Shown one piece after another: positions 5,444 through 5,722 of a stretch of 5,722 bases of DNA. The notes under the pieces are model-generated. The model saw nothing but the letters and a program-made list of their open reading frames with translations, was not told where the DNA came from and searched no databases. The first letter of the stretch is position 1. The number at the start of each line of letters is the position of its first letter. The stretch is from positions 1 to 5,722 of the forward strand of contig JAATEZ010000110.1 of the NCBI GenBank assembly GCA_015655485.1, read 5' to 3'. This DNA is from Lactobacillales bacterium. GTDB taxonomy: Bacteria; Bacillota; Bacilli; Lactobacillales; Vagococcaceae. A program made the translations under genes and the position numbers.

Positions 5444-5722
5444 TTATAGAATGGATTTTTTTCTTGTCTTACATTCCCTTTACTCAAAATATTTTACGCG
5501 ATCCCTCCGAAAGAATATTGAAAATATACAGCCTAACAGAATAGTTTTTTTATATTGTCTTATGATTTAAGGTCAGCTCCCATCGGAATGACATTTTTTA
5601 GCCCTTAATATCTAAAGTTCCATTGGCCTAAGCGTGGCCTTGGTTTTTTTTGAAAAATGGTTTACTTGTTTTTAAAATGTAGAGATTTTGTAATTTCACT
5701 AACAATAAGCGGGATTAAAGAA
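5444..5722. other. Gene-free right end, nothing recognisable
   Basis: Beyond the IS256 remnant no frame on either strand looks like protein, and I recognise no terminal inverted repeat, tRNA or regulator site. On the minus strand a GGAGGG sequence (about 5500-5505) resembles a ribosome binding site but no sensible reading frame follows. The only structured element is the possible terminator at 5620-5651. This could be the flank of the old IS copy. Confidence 0.4.
5620..5651 (+). terminator. Possible orphan intrinsic terminator
   Basis: CCA (5620-5622) and TGG (5641-5643) plus GGCC (5625-5628) and GGCC (5636-5639) can form a seven-pair stem with a small internal loop, followed by eight T residues (5644-5651). 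The orientation is plus, but no intact plus-strand gene lies upstream before it, so it may be left over from a lost gene. Confidence 0.38.

Noticed and set aside
5313..5570. Plus-strand frame of 85 codons at the right end
   Set aside because: It is antisense to the N-terminal part of the IS256 remnant and has no ribosome binding site.

Overview
The window looks like an accessory, carbohydrate-use region from a low-GC Gram-positive bacterium of the Lactobacillales, with an Enterococcus-like flavour. This rests on AT-rich DNA, strong AGGAG-type ribosome binding sites, sigma-A-type promoters, a GntR/LacI (AraR-like) regulator, a PTS remnant and an IS256-family remnant. The organism call is inference; no marker gene is present.

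Layout. At the left edge (1-416, minus) is the N-terminal part of a sugar phosphate isomerase/epimerase-like TIM-barrel protein, cut by the window end. It is followed by about 775 bp without an intact gene (417-1191), which holds an 11-bp hairpin and what look like scraps of decayed coding sequence. An intact AraC-family regulator (1192-2013, plus) comes next. The 430 bp after it hold several inverted repeats, a terminator oriented for the minus strand (2184-2211), and the broken start of a gene that reads like the N-terminus of a lactose/cellobiose-family PTS EIIC permease, with its ribosome binding site still intact.

The core is a divergent pair: a GH125 exo-alpha-1,6-mannosidase (2444-3712, minus) and a GntR-LacI hybrid repressor (3871-4974, plus). 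The 158 bp between them hold a near-consensus promoter for the mannosidase, an extended -10 promoter for the regulator, and two AT-rich palindromes lying on the two start sites. The simplest reading is that the repressor controls itself and a mannoside-use operon. That operon once continued into a PTS permease and now consists of the hydrolase alone.

The right end is decayed. A good terminator follows the regulator and directly abuts an IS256-family transposase remnant (5012-5443, minus) that keeps only the N-terminal third. The last 280 bp hold nothing recognisable except a possible terminator. No tRNA, rRNA, CRISPR or intact mobile element was seen. No wholly new system is evident; the most interesting points are the GH125/GntR regulatory switch and the eroded PTS gene behind the mannosidase.
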